A stretch of 64,000 bases of DNA from Actinoplanes sp. TFC3 (GCF_001553785.1 NZ_LOJP01000001.1:1119407-1183406), one strand, 5' to 3'; positions 26,930-37,304 are shown, numbered from the stretch's first letter. A program made the numbers and translations. Notes: generated by a model from the sequence alone, not told the origin.

Positions 26930-27047
26930 CCGCGACCCGGTTTGCCACCGGGTCGCGGGGTCCGAATCTTCCATCCGGTCGTCATGGCGGCGCGGCTCAC
27001 GGGAGGTGGTGGTCGCTGCGTGCCCGTTGGGTGGCACGATCACTGCT

Positions 27048-28271
27048 ATGAGGGACCTGCTTTCGCTCGCCGACATCGAGGCCGCTCGCAAGCTGCTCGC
27101 CGGCGTCGTGAGGACCACCCCGCTCGATCATTCGATGCCGTTGAGCGCGACGCTGGGCATGCCGGCGTTTCTCAAGTGCGAGAACCAGCAACGCGCCGGC
27201 TCGTACAAGGTTCGCGGGGCATATACCCGAATTTCCCGGCTATCGCCGGAGGAGCGGGCGCGGGGAGTCGTTGCGGCCAGCGCGGGCAACCACGCCCAGG
27301 GTGTGGCGCTGGCTGCTGGACTCTTGGGTACGCACGCAACGGTCTTCATGCCCGAGGGCGCGCCGCTGCCCAAGGTCGCCGCGACCAAAGGGTACGGCGC
27401 TGAGATCGAGTACGCCGGCAGCACGGTCGACGACTCGCTCGCCGCCGCCCGCGAATTCGCGGACCGAACCGGGGCGGTGCTGATTCACCCGTTCGACCAT
27501 CGCGATGTCATCGCGGGCCAGGGCACAGTCGGACTCGAAATCCTCGAACAGTGTCCCGAGGTCGGCACCATCGTCACCGCGGTCGGTGGCGGTGGCCTGA
27601 TTTCGGGTGTGGCAGTGGCGGCAAAAGCCATCAAACCCGATATTCGGATCATCGGCGTGCAAGCGGCGGGCGCGGCTGCCTACCCGCTCTCCCTGGCTGC
27701 GGGTGCCCCCGTCACGCTGGCGGAGTCCGCCACCATCGCCGACGGCATCGCGGTGATGCGCCCGGGTGATCTGACCTTTGCGCATGTGGCTGACCTGGTC
27801 GACGACGTTGTCACGGTCACCGACGAGGACCTGTCGGCAGCGCTGTTGGTGCTGCTCGAACGTCACAAGCTGGTGGTGGAACCGGCCGGGGGAGCAGCGG
27901 TCGCCGCCTTGCTCTCCGCCAGCCTCCCGCTGAAGCCGCCAGTCGTGGGCATCCTTTCGGGCGGCAACATCGACCCGATGCTGCTCATGCGCGTCATCGA
28001 ACACGGGCTGGCCTCCGCGGGCCGCTTCCTTCGGCTGTCCGTGCGCACCGGCGACAAACCCGGCGAACTCGCCCGAATCCTCGCCGAGATCGCCCGGCAT
28101 CGCGCGAACATCGTGGACGTCATGCACACCCGGCAGGAACCGCGCCTCAGCTTCGGTGAGGTGGAAGTGCAACTGTCGGTGGAGACCCGGGGCCCCGACC
28201 ACTCGCAAACGCTGATCGGTTCACTCCGCGAATCCGGTTACGCGGTAACCCTGCTCTCCGGCACCCCGTAG
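27048..28271 (+). CDS. ilvA: Threonine ammonia-lyase (threonine dehydratase) with ACT domain
   Basis: This 407-aa PLP enzyme deaminates threonine to 2-oxobutyrate, the first step to isoleucine, or acts in threonine catabolism. The Schiff-base lysine is in GSYKVRGAYTR (K54). The ASAGNHAQGVALAA and GGGGLISG phosphate-binding loops are present, and a single ACT-like regulatory domain is seen at about 330-407 (RTGDKPGELARILAEIARH). The single ACT resembles the short actinobacterial enzyme (IlvA1/TdcB type). The longer upstream frame has no support. A strong terminator hairpin follows at 28279-28305. Confidence 0.92.
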   Translation: MRDLLSLADIEAARKLLAGVVRTTPLDHSMPLSATLGMPAFLKCENQQRAGSYKVRGAYTRISRLSPEERARGVVAASAGNHAQGVALAAGLLGTHATVFMPEGAPLPKVAATKGYGAEIEYAGSTVDDSLAAAREFADRTGAVLIHPFDHRDVIAGQGTVGLEILEQCPEVGTIVTAVGGGGLISGVAVAAKAIKPDIRIIGVQAAGAAAYPLSLAAGAPVTLAESATIADGIAVMRPGDLTFAHVADLVDDVVTVTDEDLSAALLVLLERHKLVVEPAGGAAVAALLSASLPLKPPVVGILSGGNIDPMLLMRVIEHGLASAGRFLRLSVRTGDKPGELARILAEIARHRANIVDVMHTRQEPRLSFGEVEVQLSVETRGPDHSQTLIGSLRESGYAVTLLSGTP

Positions 28272-28278
28272 AGGAAGC

Positions 28279-28305
28279 GCCCCGCCGCACCGGCTGCGGT
28301 GGGGC
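28279..28305 (+). terminator. Terminator hairpin after threonine dehydratase
   Basis: GCCCCGCCGCA pairs with TGCGGTGGGGC (11 bp, one G-T) over a 5-nt loop and is followed by ACCCTTTAG. It lies 7 nt after the stop codon. The rest of the gap to 28545 is GC-rich and contains a 9-bp inverted repeat, GCGGCACTA (28369) with TAGTGCCGC (28423), of unknown meaning. Confidence 0.7.
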
Positions 28306-28545
28306 ACCCTTTAGTTCAGCGCCGCGCCGCGCTACCCGCAGCTGGGCACCCTCGTCAGTCGGCGCAGTGCGGCACTACCGGCGGTCGGGCCCGTAAATTT
28401 GCGCAGCGCCGCCCGCCCCGCATAGTGCCGCTCGCGCTGCCGAGGCCCGGCCAGCACCCCACATAAGGAAGGCATACCTGCGCAGGCCAGCGCCCCTGCC
28501 CCGGTGAGAGCAGCGGCGCCGGCCTGCGAACAGTCGAGGGCGGGG

Positions 28546-29040
28546 TCAGCCGCCGAAGGGGGAGAACTCCACGACAGTGACCTTGATGTCCGCGCCGCTG
28601 GGGGCGGTGTAGGTGACCGTCTGGCCCTTGTTGGCGTCGAGAATGGCCTTGCCGAGCGCCGACTCAGGGCTGTATACGGTGAGGTCAGTGGTCGACGCGA
28701 TCTCGCGAGAGCCGAGCAGGAACTTCTCGGTGTCGCTCTTGTCGTCGTCGAAGTAGATCGTCACCACCATGCCGGGCGCGACCTTGTTGGCGGTGGGGGC
28801 GTCGCCGACCTCGGCGTTGCGCAGGAATTCCTTCAGGTAGAGGATCCGGCCTTCCTGCTTGCCCTGCTCCTCACGGGCAGCGTGGTAGCCGCCGTTCTCT
28901 CGCAGGTCGCCCTCCTCGCGGCGGGCGTTGATCTCGGCGGCGACGGCCGGCCGGGCTGCGATCAACTCGTCGAGCTCGGCCTGCAGCCGGTCGTAAGCGT
29001 CCTGGGAGAGCCAGGTCTTCGACGCTTCTGAACTGGTCAC
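28546..29040 (-). CDS. greA: Transcription elongation factor GreA
   Basis: This 164-aa factor rescues backtracked RNA polymerase. It has an N-terminal coiled coil with RREEGDLRENGGYHAAREEQG, the acidic tip region that reaches the active site, and a C-terminal FKBP-like domain. The GTG start (VTSSEASKTWLSQDAYDRL) is preceded by AAGGAG with 6 nt spacing, which decides against the longer frame. Vicinity to mca is common in actinobacteria. Confidence 0.95.
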   Translation of the reverse strand: MTSSEASKTWLSQDAYDRLQAELDELIAARPAVAAEINARREEGDLRENGGYHAAREEQGKQEGRILYLKEFLRNAEVGDAPTANKVAPGMVVTIYFDDDKSDTEKFLLGSREIASTTDLTVYSPESALGKAILDANKGQTVTYTAPSGADIKVTVVEFSPFGG

Positions 29041-29224
29041 AGACTTCTCCTTGAAGCGGGCTGAGCGTGCGGAGCGAATCACCAAGCTTACCAGCGGTAG
29101 GGTAGGTGGACGATTCGCTGGAATTGCCTGGTGCTTTCTTACCGTGCGGGTCTGACAGTTTCCTTGGTCCGGCGTGCGGAACCGGCGCGCAGGGTGCGTG
29201 GGAAAACTGTGGACGTACCGGAAA

Positions 29225-29644
29225 TCAGCTTGCGGCTCGGCAGTTGAGCACGTCTCCGACGAATGCCTGGGCCGTGGTCGGAACGATCTCGGAGGCCTTG
29301 ATCGTGCGTTCGTCGCCGACGGCCTGGACCGTCACCGTGCGGGTGCCAACCGTCGCGCCGGCATAGTCGCGGGCGCGTAAACCGCAGATTGCCGCGCCGC
29401 CCGGAGGTACTTGCACGGTGAAATCGAGGGTCACCTGAGTGGGCGTCACATCGGTCCAGCGAACGATCTGAGCGTCATAGTCAGGGTCGCCGTATTGGCT
29501 GTAGAGGCGGAAAGAAAGCGCAACTGCGGCCACGGCGATCACCGCTGCGAATATGATCGGCCCGGCAAGGCGACGGCGCCCGTCCCGACGCCGGCCGTAA
29601 CGGCCCGGTGGGAATACCGGTGCTGTGGCGCGCGTCTCGCTCAC
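29225..29644 (-). CDS. DUF4307 domain-containing small membrane protein
   Basis: This 139-aa protein begins VSETRATAPVFPPGRYGRRR, then one membrane helix (about 28-50) and an extracytoplasmic beta-type domain with CGLRARDYAGATVGTRTV and a final cysteine (LNCRAAS). The GTG has a GGAGAGG ribosome site. It is divergent from mca and transcribed toward greA. This greA-DUF4307-mca order is conserved in many actinobacteria as I recall. Function unknown. Confidence 0.85.
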   Translation of the reverse strand: MSETRATAPVFPPGRYGRRRDGRRRLAGPIIFAAVIAVAAVALSFRLYSQYGDPDYDAQIVRWTDVTPTQVTLDFTVQVPPGGAAICGLRARDYAGATVGTRTVTVQAVGDERTIKASEIVPTTAQAFVGDVLNCRAAS

Positions 29645-29754
29645 CAGGGGACCTCTCCTGCGAAAAGTGTCAGTGCCATCGGACAGAATGGCCTTGTCCA
29701 TCTTCGCAGCCGAAACCGGGTCCACCACATGAGGTCCGGTCGAGGGAGATATCA

Positions 29755-30636
29755 GTGGTTGAGCAGTTGCGTCTGATGACCGTGCACGCGCACCCGGATG
29801 ACGAGTCGAGCAAGGGTGCCGCCACCATGGCGCGTTATGTCGCCGAGGGCGTTGACGTGCTGGTCGCAACGTGTACCGGCGGCGAGCGCGGCAGCGTGCT
29901 CAACCCGAAAATGGACCGGCCGGAGGTGCTGGCCGACATTGCCAACATCCGCAAGCGGGAGATGGACAATGCGCGAGAAATCCTAGGCGTACGCCAGGCG
30001 TGGCTCGGTTTCGTCGACTCGGGCTTGCCCGAGGGTGACCCGCTGCCGCCGCTACCCGAAGGCTGCTTCGGACTGGTCGACCCGGCCGAGGGCGCCATTC
30101 CGCTGATCAAACTCATTCGGGAGTTCAAGCCGCACGTCATCACCACGTACGACGAAAACGGCGGCTACCCGCACCCGGATCACATCATGTGCCACAACAT
30201 TTCCGTGGTGGCGTTCGACGCAGCCGGTGACCCCGGCCAGCACCCGGAATTGGGCGAGCCGTGGCAGCCCCTGAAGCTGTACTACAACGGCGGCTGGACA
30301 CGCGCCCGCATGCTCGCACTGCACGAGGGCATGATCGCCGCCGGCCTCGAATCGCCGTACACGGAATGGCTCGAGAAGTCCGAAGACCGCCCCGACCGCG
30401 GCGACAAGGTCACCACCCGGATCGAATGCGGCGAATACTTCGAGGTCCGCGACGACGCATTGCGCGCCCACGCCACCCAGGTCGACCCGGACGGCTTCTG
30501 GTTCAAGGTCCCAACCGAAATGCAGCAGAAGGTATGGCCGACAGAGGACTTCGAACTGGCCCGGTCGCTGGTTGACAGCCCGATCCCGGAGTCGGACTTG
30601 TTTGCCGGGATCCGGGAGTCAATTCAGGCTCGCTGA
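29755..30636 (+). CDS. mca: Mycothiol S-conjugate amidase
   Basis: This 293-aa zinc amidase splits mycothiol S-conjugates into a mercapturic acid and GlcN-Ins, detoxifying electrophiles. Zinc ligands are in HAHPDDESS (about residues 11-19) and HPDHIMCH (about 142-149). The GERGSVLNP segment is typical of the LmbE/MshB/Mca family, and the length fits Mca rather than MshB. The GTG at 29755 follows CGAGGGAGAT. It is direct evidence that this organism makes mycothiol. Confidence 0.93.
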   Translation: MVEQLRLMTVHAHPDDESSKGAATMARYVAEGVDVLVATCTGGERGSVLNPKMDRPEVLADIANIRKREMDNAREILGVRQAWLGFVDSGLPEGDPLPPLPEGCFGLVDPAEGAIPLIKLIREFKPHVITTYDENGGYPHPDHIMCHNISVVAFDAAGDPGQHPELGEPWQPLKLYYNGGWTRARMLALHEGMIAAGLESPYTEWLEKSEDRPDRGDKVTTRIECGEYFEVRDDALRAHATQVDPDGFWFKVPTEMQQKVWPTEDFELARSLVDSPIPESDLFAGIRESIQAR

Positions 30637-31191
30637 TCGGGTGGTTTCTCGGGGGTACGCGCTCATCTGGCTTGTTGAGGGCCGTCCAGGCGTACCCCGG
30701 AGATCTGCTTTTGCTTGTGATCACCTCGGCTGGCGCCGGTTGGCTTCCTGCGGTGTTGGTGATCGACCGCATGTTGTGGCTGCCGCGACTCTTCAGCAGG
30801 CGGTTGCGGCGGGCGTGCTTCTTGGCGGGTTCCCGAGGTGGTTCCGCGAGAGGTGAGGGCCCGGCCTTCTTTCGTGATGGCTGGAGGCGCCATGGACGTT
30901 GGGCTGGGCTCGGCCCCCTCGCGGGGGCCGGGACGTGTTTGGCCCGGTACTCAAGTCGCGGCGCCCACGCTTGGCGAGCGCTCGTGACGGTCAGCACCAT
31001 CAACGGCGCTGCCCTCGATGGCGCTTGGGCGGTATCGAGAGCGACCCCGCAGCGGTAGCCCGGCATTGCCGGGCCCGCAGCTGGGCCATCGGCGGTCGTG
31101 CTGGGCCCCGGGCGGCGGGGCCGGGGTCGGTTCGCGCGAAATTGCGGGATCCCGCGGCCGGGTGTGGTGCTGGCGGGCGTACCTTTGACGT
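30637..31191. other. Intergenic region without assignable gene
   Basis: About 550 nt follow mca. Frames on both strands (one plus-strand frame near 30672-31058 begins with hydrophobic residues) show no domain, no ribosome site and erratic codon use. Several GC-rich palindromes occur, for example GGCCCCC/GGGGGCC near 30920, which may end mca transcription. Confidence 0.4.
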
Positions 31192-31545
31192 GTGGATATC
31201 GTTGCCGTGAACAACTTCGGGGACACCCGGTCCGGCGGGCTGGCCGGCCCCATGGGCCTCTTCATCATCGTGTTGTTGACCGTCGCGACGGTGCTGTTGA
31301 TCCGTAACATGAATAAGCGGTTGCGTCGGCTTCCCGACAGTTTTCCCGACAATCGCGGTGTCACGCGGGACGCTGAGGCGACAAGTGTCGAAGCGAAGCT
31401 CGCTCAGGGTGACGACACCCCTAAGACGCGTGTGGCCGAGGGCGGACGTTCCTCGATGGACGAATCCAGGACAGATGCTGAGGTCGCGGGCGTGGATTCT
31501 GCAGAAGACCGGACAAAGGACGGTGGCCGCAGCGATCGCTCCTGA
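31192..31545 (+). CDS. Small membrane protein
   Basis: This 117-aa protein has a short outside start (MDIVAVNNFGDTRSGG) and a single membrane helix (about 20-40, GLFIIVLLTVATVLLIRNM). The basic NKRLRRLPDSFP stop-transfer segment is followed by an acidic, disordered tail. Homologues next to mca are common in actinobacteria, without known function. TACCTT (31180-31185) ends 6 nt before the GTG, so the mRNA is probably leaderless. The tail is longer than usual. Confidence 0.8.
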   Translation: MDIVAVNNFGDTRSGGLAGPMGLFIIVLLTVATVLLIRNMNKRLRRLPDSFPDNRGVTRDAEATSVEAKLAQGDDTPKTRVAEGGRSSMDESRTDAEVAGVDSAEDRTKDGGRSDRS

Positions 31546-31724
31546 GATCGAGTGCGCTGGATCCACTTTGTCAAGTTGCCCTGAGCAATCATCCCGGTCG
31601 GCCATCACCGTCTCGGCATCGATGATGCTTCTCCGTCAACCCCTGTTGCGTTCCGCCGGATTGGCTTAGCCTTCCGCCGGGGGGCTTTGACGTCCCTCGA
31701 CCCTGCGCGGAAAGGGGGCCGTCG

Positions 31725-32276
31725 ATGACCATCTCCCGCCCGCTGCTTCCTCCACTGCAGATGCACGTGCATCCGCCTGTGCCGCTGGTCAGCGGCCTCC
31801 GGTGTGACCAGGAGCAAGATCGTTCCCGAGCGCTTCGGCCCTTGGCTCCTGCGGCAATCGTGGGACCACCCCAAGCCACGTTACGAAGAGAGCAACCGGC
31901 TGACGCACCCGCGCCGGTGGTCCCGGCAAGGGCCGCGTTGGACGTGAGCGACAGTGCAGTCACTGCCTTGCTCCTGTCGGCGTGTGCGCATGACGCTAAT
32001 TCGGACTCATCTCCCCGGGCGGGCCGGGTACCCCTTTCGCGCTTGTCTGCTCCGGCCTTGCGCTTGTCTGCTCCGGCCTCGCGCCTGCAGTCGCCGGCTT
32101 CGTGCCTCCTCGCACCGGCCTCGTGCTTTCGCGCCCATCCCGGCCTGGCCTCGCTTCAGAAGGGCTCGCTCCGGAAGGCCTCGCCCGTTTCGGCGATCGA
32201 GCCACGCCGGATCGCCTCGAACTCCGGGAGCAGGCCCGCTCCCGGTTCGGATCGTTCGGGCGAGGAGGTGACATGA
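31725..32276 (+). CDS. Possible low-complexity ORF coupled to the GGDEF-EAL gene
   Basis: This 183-codon frame has AAAGGGGG before its ATG, and its TGA overlaps the ATG of the GGDEF-EAL gene (ATGA at 32273-32276), which suggests translation. Against this, the product is Pro/Ala/Ser/Arg-rich without a fold. Residues 105-140 come from a degenerate tandem repeat (GCGCTTGTCTGCTCCGGCCT, near 32039-32080 and decaying on). It could be a leader for coupled expression or non-coding DNA. Between 31546 and 31724 I see nothing else. Confidence 0.3.
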   Translation: MTISRPLLPPLQMHVHPPVPLVSGLRCDQEQDRSRALRPLAPAAIVGPPQATLRREQPADAPAPVVPARAALDVSDSAVTALLLSACAHDANSDSSPRAGRVPLSRLSAPALRLSAPASRLQSPASCLLAPASCFRAHPGLASLQKGSLRKASPVSAIEPRRIASNSGSRPAPGSDRSGEEVT

Positions 32277-34918
32277 CTTCGTCGACCGCTGTTACGGCGA
32301 TGGCACCCCGGGATGCTGGAGGCGCCGTTGTTGCGTCAGTTCGGCGCGCTTCGGCCGTACGCATGTTGTTTGCTTCTGTCCTTGTTGCGGCTTTTGCCAG
32401 CGCTTTTGCTGGCGTTTTTCTTCCGCTGTCGAGCACCGAGTCGTTCACCGTCACGCCGATTGTTGGCGTCGGCATGGCGTTGCTGCTGGTCATGCTCGGG
32501 CAACTAGGACGTCTGCGCTTCCGTGTCGGCCGTGGCACTGTCAGTGTGTCGTGGGCCGAGACGGCGTTCATCCTCGGGTTCACTTTCGCCCCGCCCGGAT
32601 GGGTGCCCGCCGCGACGCTCGTGGGCGTGGCCGCCGCGTGGCTGTTCATCACCTGGCTCAACGGTCAGCGGATGGTCGCGGATGTCGTTCATCTCGCTGC
32701 GTCTCTCACGCTGGGAGCTTCGGGCGCAACCTTCATCTCGTACGTCATAGCTGGACCTGCTGCGTCTGTGGACAGCCGTCGAACTCAGTTGGCTCTGGTG
32801 GCCGGCGCCGCCGTGTACCAGGTCATCACGCTCGGACTTGCGGTCCTCACCTTGACTCTGCGCCAGGACGCGGCGCCGATGCAGGTTGCCGTTCAGGCCT
32901 TGCACGCGAAGTTGCCGATGTTCGTAGGCAACGTGATAGTCGGATTGTCCATCCTCTATCTGCTGGTCAACGGTCCGGTGTGGCTGATCGCTGTGCCGGT
33001 GGTGCTCTGGTTACTGCAGCGTGGATATCGCAGCCATCTACGCGCTGAAGAAGAAAAGCGCATTTGGGCGGCATTTGCCCGGGCCACCCGAACCCTGAAC
33101 GGGTCGACCGAGCGTGCCGTAGCCGAGGCGGGCCTACGCGGGGCGCTGGATGTTTTCGGCGCGCGACGGGTTGAGATTGAAGTGACTTTGTCGCTTTCGC
33201 CCGGCAGTTCCGGCGCGTCCTTGACGTCGGTGGACAAAAACCCCATCGGTTCTTCGCTCGGGTTGTCGGCGGGTGTCGTGGCTGACGGCGGACTTCCGGA
33301 GGACCGGCGATACGCCGCGGACGCGTGGGAGCGGGCGTCTGACGCGATGCCGGGTCCGGTGATCACGCGGGCGATGACCGTCGGAGGCGCGCAGGTGGGC
33401 GATCTGACCGTCTGGCTCGCCGAGCCGGCTCTGCCCGCCGCTCAAGATGAGCTTGCTGTGTCCGCTTTCGCGGATGTGCTGGCCGGCGCCTTGCATGACG
33501 CGGCGGCACGTGAGCGGCTGGCGCTGCTCGATGCTCAGGTCGCCTACGAGGGAGCCCACGATCCATTGACCGGCCTCGCGAACCGCGCCGCGTTGCTGTC
33601 CGATGGGGACGAAACACTCAAGTCACTCAACCCGGACTGCCCGGTCGCCGTCCTGCTGCTCGATGTCAACAACTTCCGCGAGGTCAACCGAACCCTCGGA
33701 TATCGAGCCGGCGATGCCGTACTGCGAACCATGGCCGAGCGGCTGATCGATCTCTCCCGGGAACAGGAGATCATCGCCCGGCTGGGTGACGACGAGTTCG
33801 CAATCCTGCTGCCCACCGTGGCAGCGGTTACCGATTCGTCCACGCCGCTGCAGGAGGTGCCGAGCCCCCTTCCCCACGCCTTGCGCCGTGCCCGCGAAGT
33901 CATTGACGCTGTGGGCAAACCGGTTGATATCGACGGCGTCCGTCTCGTCACCGAAGTAGCCGTTGGCGTCGTTGTGGAAACAGCCGGCTGTGCCGAGCTG
34001 GGCGAACTCATCCGCCGGGCCGGCGTAGCGCTCGACCAGGCCAAGGCGCTCAACGTGGCAGTCGCGGCGTATGACAGCAACCACGACCCGACCAGCACCG
34101 ACCACCTGTCGTTGCCTGCCGAGCTGCTCGACGCGCTCACCGCGGACGACCAACTGATCCTGATGTTGCAGCCCGAGGTCGACCTCGAAACCGGGGCGCC
34201 AACCGGCGTCGAAGCGCTGATCCGATGGAATCATCCCCGGCGGGGCTTACTGACGCCTGATTCCTTCGTTCGCACGGCAGAGAACGGCGGGCTTCTCGGA
34301 CCTTTCACTCGATACATCCTCGACCGGGCGCTTCTGGCGGCTGCCGGTTGGGCGGCCGCCGGGTTGGACGTACCCGTTTCGGTAAATGTGTCCGCACGCA
34401 GCCTGCTCGACGTGACTTTCCCGGCCCAGGTCGCCGAAGCCTTGCGGCGGCATCGCATCGTCCCCGACCGGTTGGTGCTCGAGGTCACCGAGTCGCTGGC
34501 GGTCAGTAACTCCACCGTTGTTGACGAGGTCCTGGACGCGCTGCGCGAACTCGGCGTGCAGATCTCGGTCGACGACTTCGGCACCGGCTTCTCGTCGCTG
34601 GCGTTCGTCACGCGGGTCGTCGTGGACGAACTCAAGGTGGACCGGTCATTCGTCCAGGAAATGGCCGATTCGCCGAGCGCTGCTGCGATCGTTCGTGGCG
34701 CGGTGGAACTCGGCACACGCCTGGGTGCCCGGGTGGTCGCCGAGGGCGTCGAAACCGCCGACCAGCGAGCGGCGCTGCTGGCGCTGGGCTGTACCTCCGC
34801 CCAGGGCTACCACTTCAGCCGCCCGCTACCAGCCGACAAAATCGTTCCGGTACTGCAGCAGATGACCGCCGCCGCTCCGCCCACCATCCTGCCGCTCCGA
34901 GTAGATGGCGCCTCCTGA
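32273..34918 (+). CDS. Membrane-anchored GGDEF-EAL protein (cyclic di-GMP turnover)
   Basis: This 881-aa protein has an N-terminal integral membrane sensor of about seven helices (20-260), then a GAF-like linker. A GGDEF domain carries the variant LGDDEFAIL near residue 504, and an EAL domain follows with GVEALIRWNHP (about 645), VDDFGTGFSSL and VAEGVET. The EAL motifs look complete, so phosphodiesterase activity is likely. The second glycine of GGDEF is aspartate, so cyclase activity is doubtful. An excellent GGAGGTGAC ribosome site precedes the ATG, and the longer frame is therefore rejected. The signal sensed is unknown. Confidence 0.92.
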   Translation: MTSSTAVTAMAPRDAGGAVVASVRRASAVRMLFASVLVAAFASAFAGVFLPLSSTESFTVTPIVGVGMALLLVMLGQLGRLRFRVGRGTVSVSWAETAFILGFTFAPPGWVPAATLVGVAAAWLFITWLNGQRMVADVVHLAASLTLGASGATFISYVIAGPAASVDSRRTQLALVAGAAVYQVITLGLAVLTLTLRQDAAPMQVAVQALHAKLPMFVGNVIVGLSILYLLVNGPVWLIAVPVVLWLLQRGYRSHLRAEEEKRIWAAFARATRTLNGSTERAVAEAGLRGALDVFGARRVEIEVTLSLSPGSSGASLTSVDKNPIGSSLGLSAGVVADGGLPEDRRYAADAWERASDAMPGPVITRAMTVGGAQVGDLTVWLAEPALPAAQDELAVSAFADVLAGALHDAAARERLALLDAQVAYEGAHDPLTGLANRAALLSDGDETLKSLNPDCPVAVLLLDVNNFREVNRTLGYRAGDAVLRTMAERLIDLSREQEIIARLGDDEFAILLPTVAAVTDSSTPLQEVPSPLPHALRRAREVIDAVGKPVDIDGVRLVTEVAVGVVVETAGCAELGELIRRAGVALDQAKALNVAVAAYDSNHDPTSTDHLSLPAELLDALTADDQLILMLQPEVDLETGAPTGVEALIRWNHPRRGLLTPDSFVRTAENGGLLGPFTRYILDRALLAAAGWAAAGLDVPVSVNVSARSLLDVTFPAQVAEALRRHRIVPDRLVLEVTESLAVSNSTVVDEVLDALRELGVQISVDDFGTGFSSLAFVTRVVVDELKVDRSFVQEMADSPSAAAIVRGAVELGTRLGARVVAEGVETADQRAALLALGCTSAQGYHFSRPLPADKIVPVLQQMTAAAPPTILPLRVDGAS

Positions 34919-35058
34919 CCAGCGCTACCCGCTTCCGCGCCGGCCTGATCCTTATCCCCGACTGACCATCGGCCCGACCAGCGCGGCTCACTTCGCGCTA
35001 CCGCGTGTTCCGCTTGCACCACACGTTTTCCTCGATTAACCGAGGTTAATTTGACGTC
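34919..35058 (+). promoter_or_regulatory. Intergenic with leaderless-type -10 for the DUF255 gene
   Basis: TAATTT at 35047-35052 ends 6 nt before the ATG at 35059 and no Shine-Dalgarno is present. The rest of the 140 nt shows no terminator. Confidence 0.45.
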
Positions 35059-37050
35059 ATGACAAATCGTCTGGCGACCGCCGCTTCGCCGTACCTGCTC
35101 CAGCACGCCACCAACCCGGTTGACTGGTGGCCCTGGTCGCCGGAGGCGTTCGAGGAGGCCCGTCGGCGGGACGTACCGGTGCTCGTCTCGATTGGTTATG
35201 CCGCCTGCCACTGGTGCCATGTCATGGCGCATGAGTCGTTCGAGGATGAAACGGTCGCTCGGCAGGTCAACGAGCACTTCGTGGCGATCAAGGTTGACCG
35301 CGAGGAGCGCCCGGACGTCGACGCTGTCTACATGGCTGCCACGCAGGCCATGACCGGGCAGGGCGGGTGGCCGATGACCGTCTTTGCGACGCCGGAAGGC
35401 GAACCCTTTTTCTGCGGTACGTACTTCCCGCCCGCGAGCTTCACCCGGCTACTCGACTCGATCGCCGAAGCCTGGCGCACCCAGCGCGCAGCGGTACTCA
35501 AGCAAAGCTCAACGGTGGTCGAAGCCATCGGGGGCGCGCAACTGGTCGGCGGTCCTACCGCTCCCATTTCGGCCGATTTGCTCGACGCGGCCGCGGCCCA
35601 GCTCGCCAAGGACCACGACACTCAGTACGGCGGCTTCGGCGGTGCCCCGAAGTTCCCGCCGCACATGAACTTGCTGTTCCTGCTGCGCCGCCATCAGCGC
35701 ACCGGTTCGGCCGAGGACCTGGAGATGGTCCGCCATACCGCCGAGCAGATGGCTCGCGGCGGCATCTACGACCAGATCGGTGGGGGATTTGCCCGCTATG
35801 CCGTGGACAACACCTGGACCGTGCCGCACTTCGAGAAGATGCTGTACGACAACGCCCTGCTGCTGCGGGTCTACACCCAGCTCTGGCGTTTGACTGAGGA
35901 CCCGCTCGCCCGTCGCATCGCCGATGAGACCGCGACGTTCCTGCTCCGCGATCTCGCAACCTCCGCGGGCGGCCTGGCGTCAGCCCTCGACGCAGACACC
36001 GAGGGGACCGAGGGCCTTACCTACTCCTGGACGCCGGCTCAGCTCATCGAAGCTCTGGGCGAAGACGACGGCACCTGGGCGGCCGACCTGTTCGCGGTCA
36101 CCACCAAAGGCACATTCGAACACGGCACCAGCGTTCTGGCGCTCGCCCGGGACATCGATGCGGCAGACCCGGCCTTGGTGGCGCGCTGGCAGAAAATTCG
36201 CTCAAGTCTTCATTCGGTACGGGCAAAGCGTCCTCAACCGGCACGAGATGACAAGGTCGTCGCATCCTGGAACGGCCTCGCCATCACCGCCCTCGCTGAA
36301 CATGCCATCCTGCTGAATTCGCCGTCCTCCCGCCAAGCTGCGATCGCGCTGGCCGACGTGCTCGCCACCCGTCACCTCGTCGACGGGCGCCTGCGCCGTG
36401 TTTCCCGGGGTGGCGTGGTCGGTGAACCGGCCGGGGTTCTGGAGGACTACGGGGCCGTCGCCGAAGCATTCTGCGCTGTGCACCAGCTCACCGGTGATGG
36501 TCGTTGGCTCAGTCTGGCTGGCGATCTTCTTCAGGTGGCGTTGGATCACTTCGGGACGGGCAACGGCGGCTTCTACGACACTGCGGACGACGCGGAACGG
36601 CTCGTCACCCGCCCGGCAGATCCGACCGATAACGCCACCCCGTCCGGTTTGTCCGCCATGTGCGCGGGTCTTGTCGCGTATGCAGCTCTCAGCGGCGAAA
36701 CGCGGTTCCGCGAGGCTGCCGATGCTGCGCTGGCCACCGTCGGACCGCTGATCGGTGGACATCCACGCTTCACCGGTTACTCGGCGACGGTGGCGGAAGC
36801 TGCGCTCGCCGGCCCGTTCGAGATCGCGATCGTTACCGAGAATCCGGAGGAGCCCCTGGTGGGGGCCGCCTACCGGCACGCTCCGCCGGGAACGGTGATC
36901 GTCGTTGGCCGGCCGGACCAGGATGACGTCCCGCTGCTCGCCGACCGTCCGTTCATCGAGGGTGCGGCGGCAGCCTATGTTTGTCGCGGTTTCGTGTGCG
37001 ATCGGCCGGTGACCACGGTGGACGACCTCGAGGCACGGTTAGCTCGGTAA
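35059..37050 (+). CDS. Thioredoxin domain-containing protein (DUF255/YyaL family)
   Basis: This 663-aa cytoplasmic protein starts directly in the DUF255 signature [22 protein letters not shown]. The thioredoxin-like site is [10 protein letters not shown] (C50-H-W-C53). After about residue 180 follows an (alpha/alpha)6-barrel resembling glycoside hydrolase or N-acylglucosamine epimerase folds, including [17 protein letters not shown] and [12 protein letters not shown]. Family function is not settled. It lies downstream of mca and the small membrane gene in several actinobacteria. Full length, no signal peptide. Confidence 0.92.
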   Translation: MTNRLATAASPYLLQHATNPVDWWPWSPEAFEEARRRDVPVLVSIGYAACHWCHVMAHESFEDETVARQVNEHFVAIKVDREERPDVDAVYMAATQAMTGQGGWPMTVFATPEGEPFFCGTYFPPASFTRLLDSIAEAWRTQRAAVLKQSSTVVEAIGGAQLVGGPTAPISADLLDAAAAQLAKDHDTQYGGFGGAPKFPPHMNLLFLLRRHQRTGSAEDLEMVRHTAEQMARGGIYDQIGGGFARYAVDNTWTVPHFEKMLYDNALLLRVYTQLWRLTEDPLARRIADETATFLLRDLATSAGGLASALDADTEGTEGLTYSWTPAQLIEALGEDDGTWAADLFAVTTKGTFEHGTSVLALARDIDAADPALVARWQKIRSSLHSVRAKRPQPARDDKVVASWNGLAITALAEHAILLNSPSSRQAAIALADVLATRHLVDGRLRRVSRGGVVGEPAGVLEDYGAVAEAFCAVHQLTGDGRWLSLAGDLLQVALDHFGTGNGGFYDTADDAERLVTRPADPTDNATPSGLSAMCAGLVAYAALSGETRFREAADAALATVGPLIGGHPRFTGYSATVAEAALAGPFEIAIVTENPEEPLVGAAYRHAPPGTVIVVGRPDQDDVPLLADRPFIEGAAAAYVCRGFVCDRPVTTVDDLEARLAR

Positions 37051-37304
37051 CGGCCGTCTCCACGGCCCGGGAAGTGCGGAGCCCGCTTGGTTGTCGACCG
37101 CCCTTGACCTGGTAATCGGGCGTGTCGTAGTCATGCAAGGTCTTCGGCGAAAGCATGGGCCATGCGCTGTCACATTGCCGCTCCTCATGCAGTCGTCGTC
37201 GGGCGCAGCAACCACCCGAGATTGGATAATAAATGCGTTGCCGCGCTGAAGCCGACTCCCTAATCTAGGAACCACAAAGCGATCCGAGCAGTCAGGAGAG
37301 ACCG

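Noticed and set aside
30672..31058. Possible membrane protein after mca
   Set aside because: The frame starts hydrophobic but turns into Arg/Gly-rich low complexity, lacks a ribosome site and has no recognisable domain.
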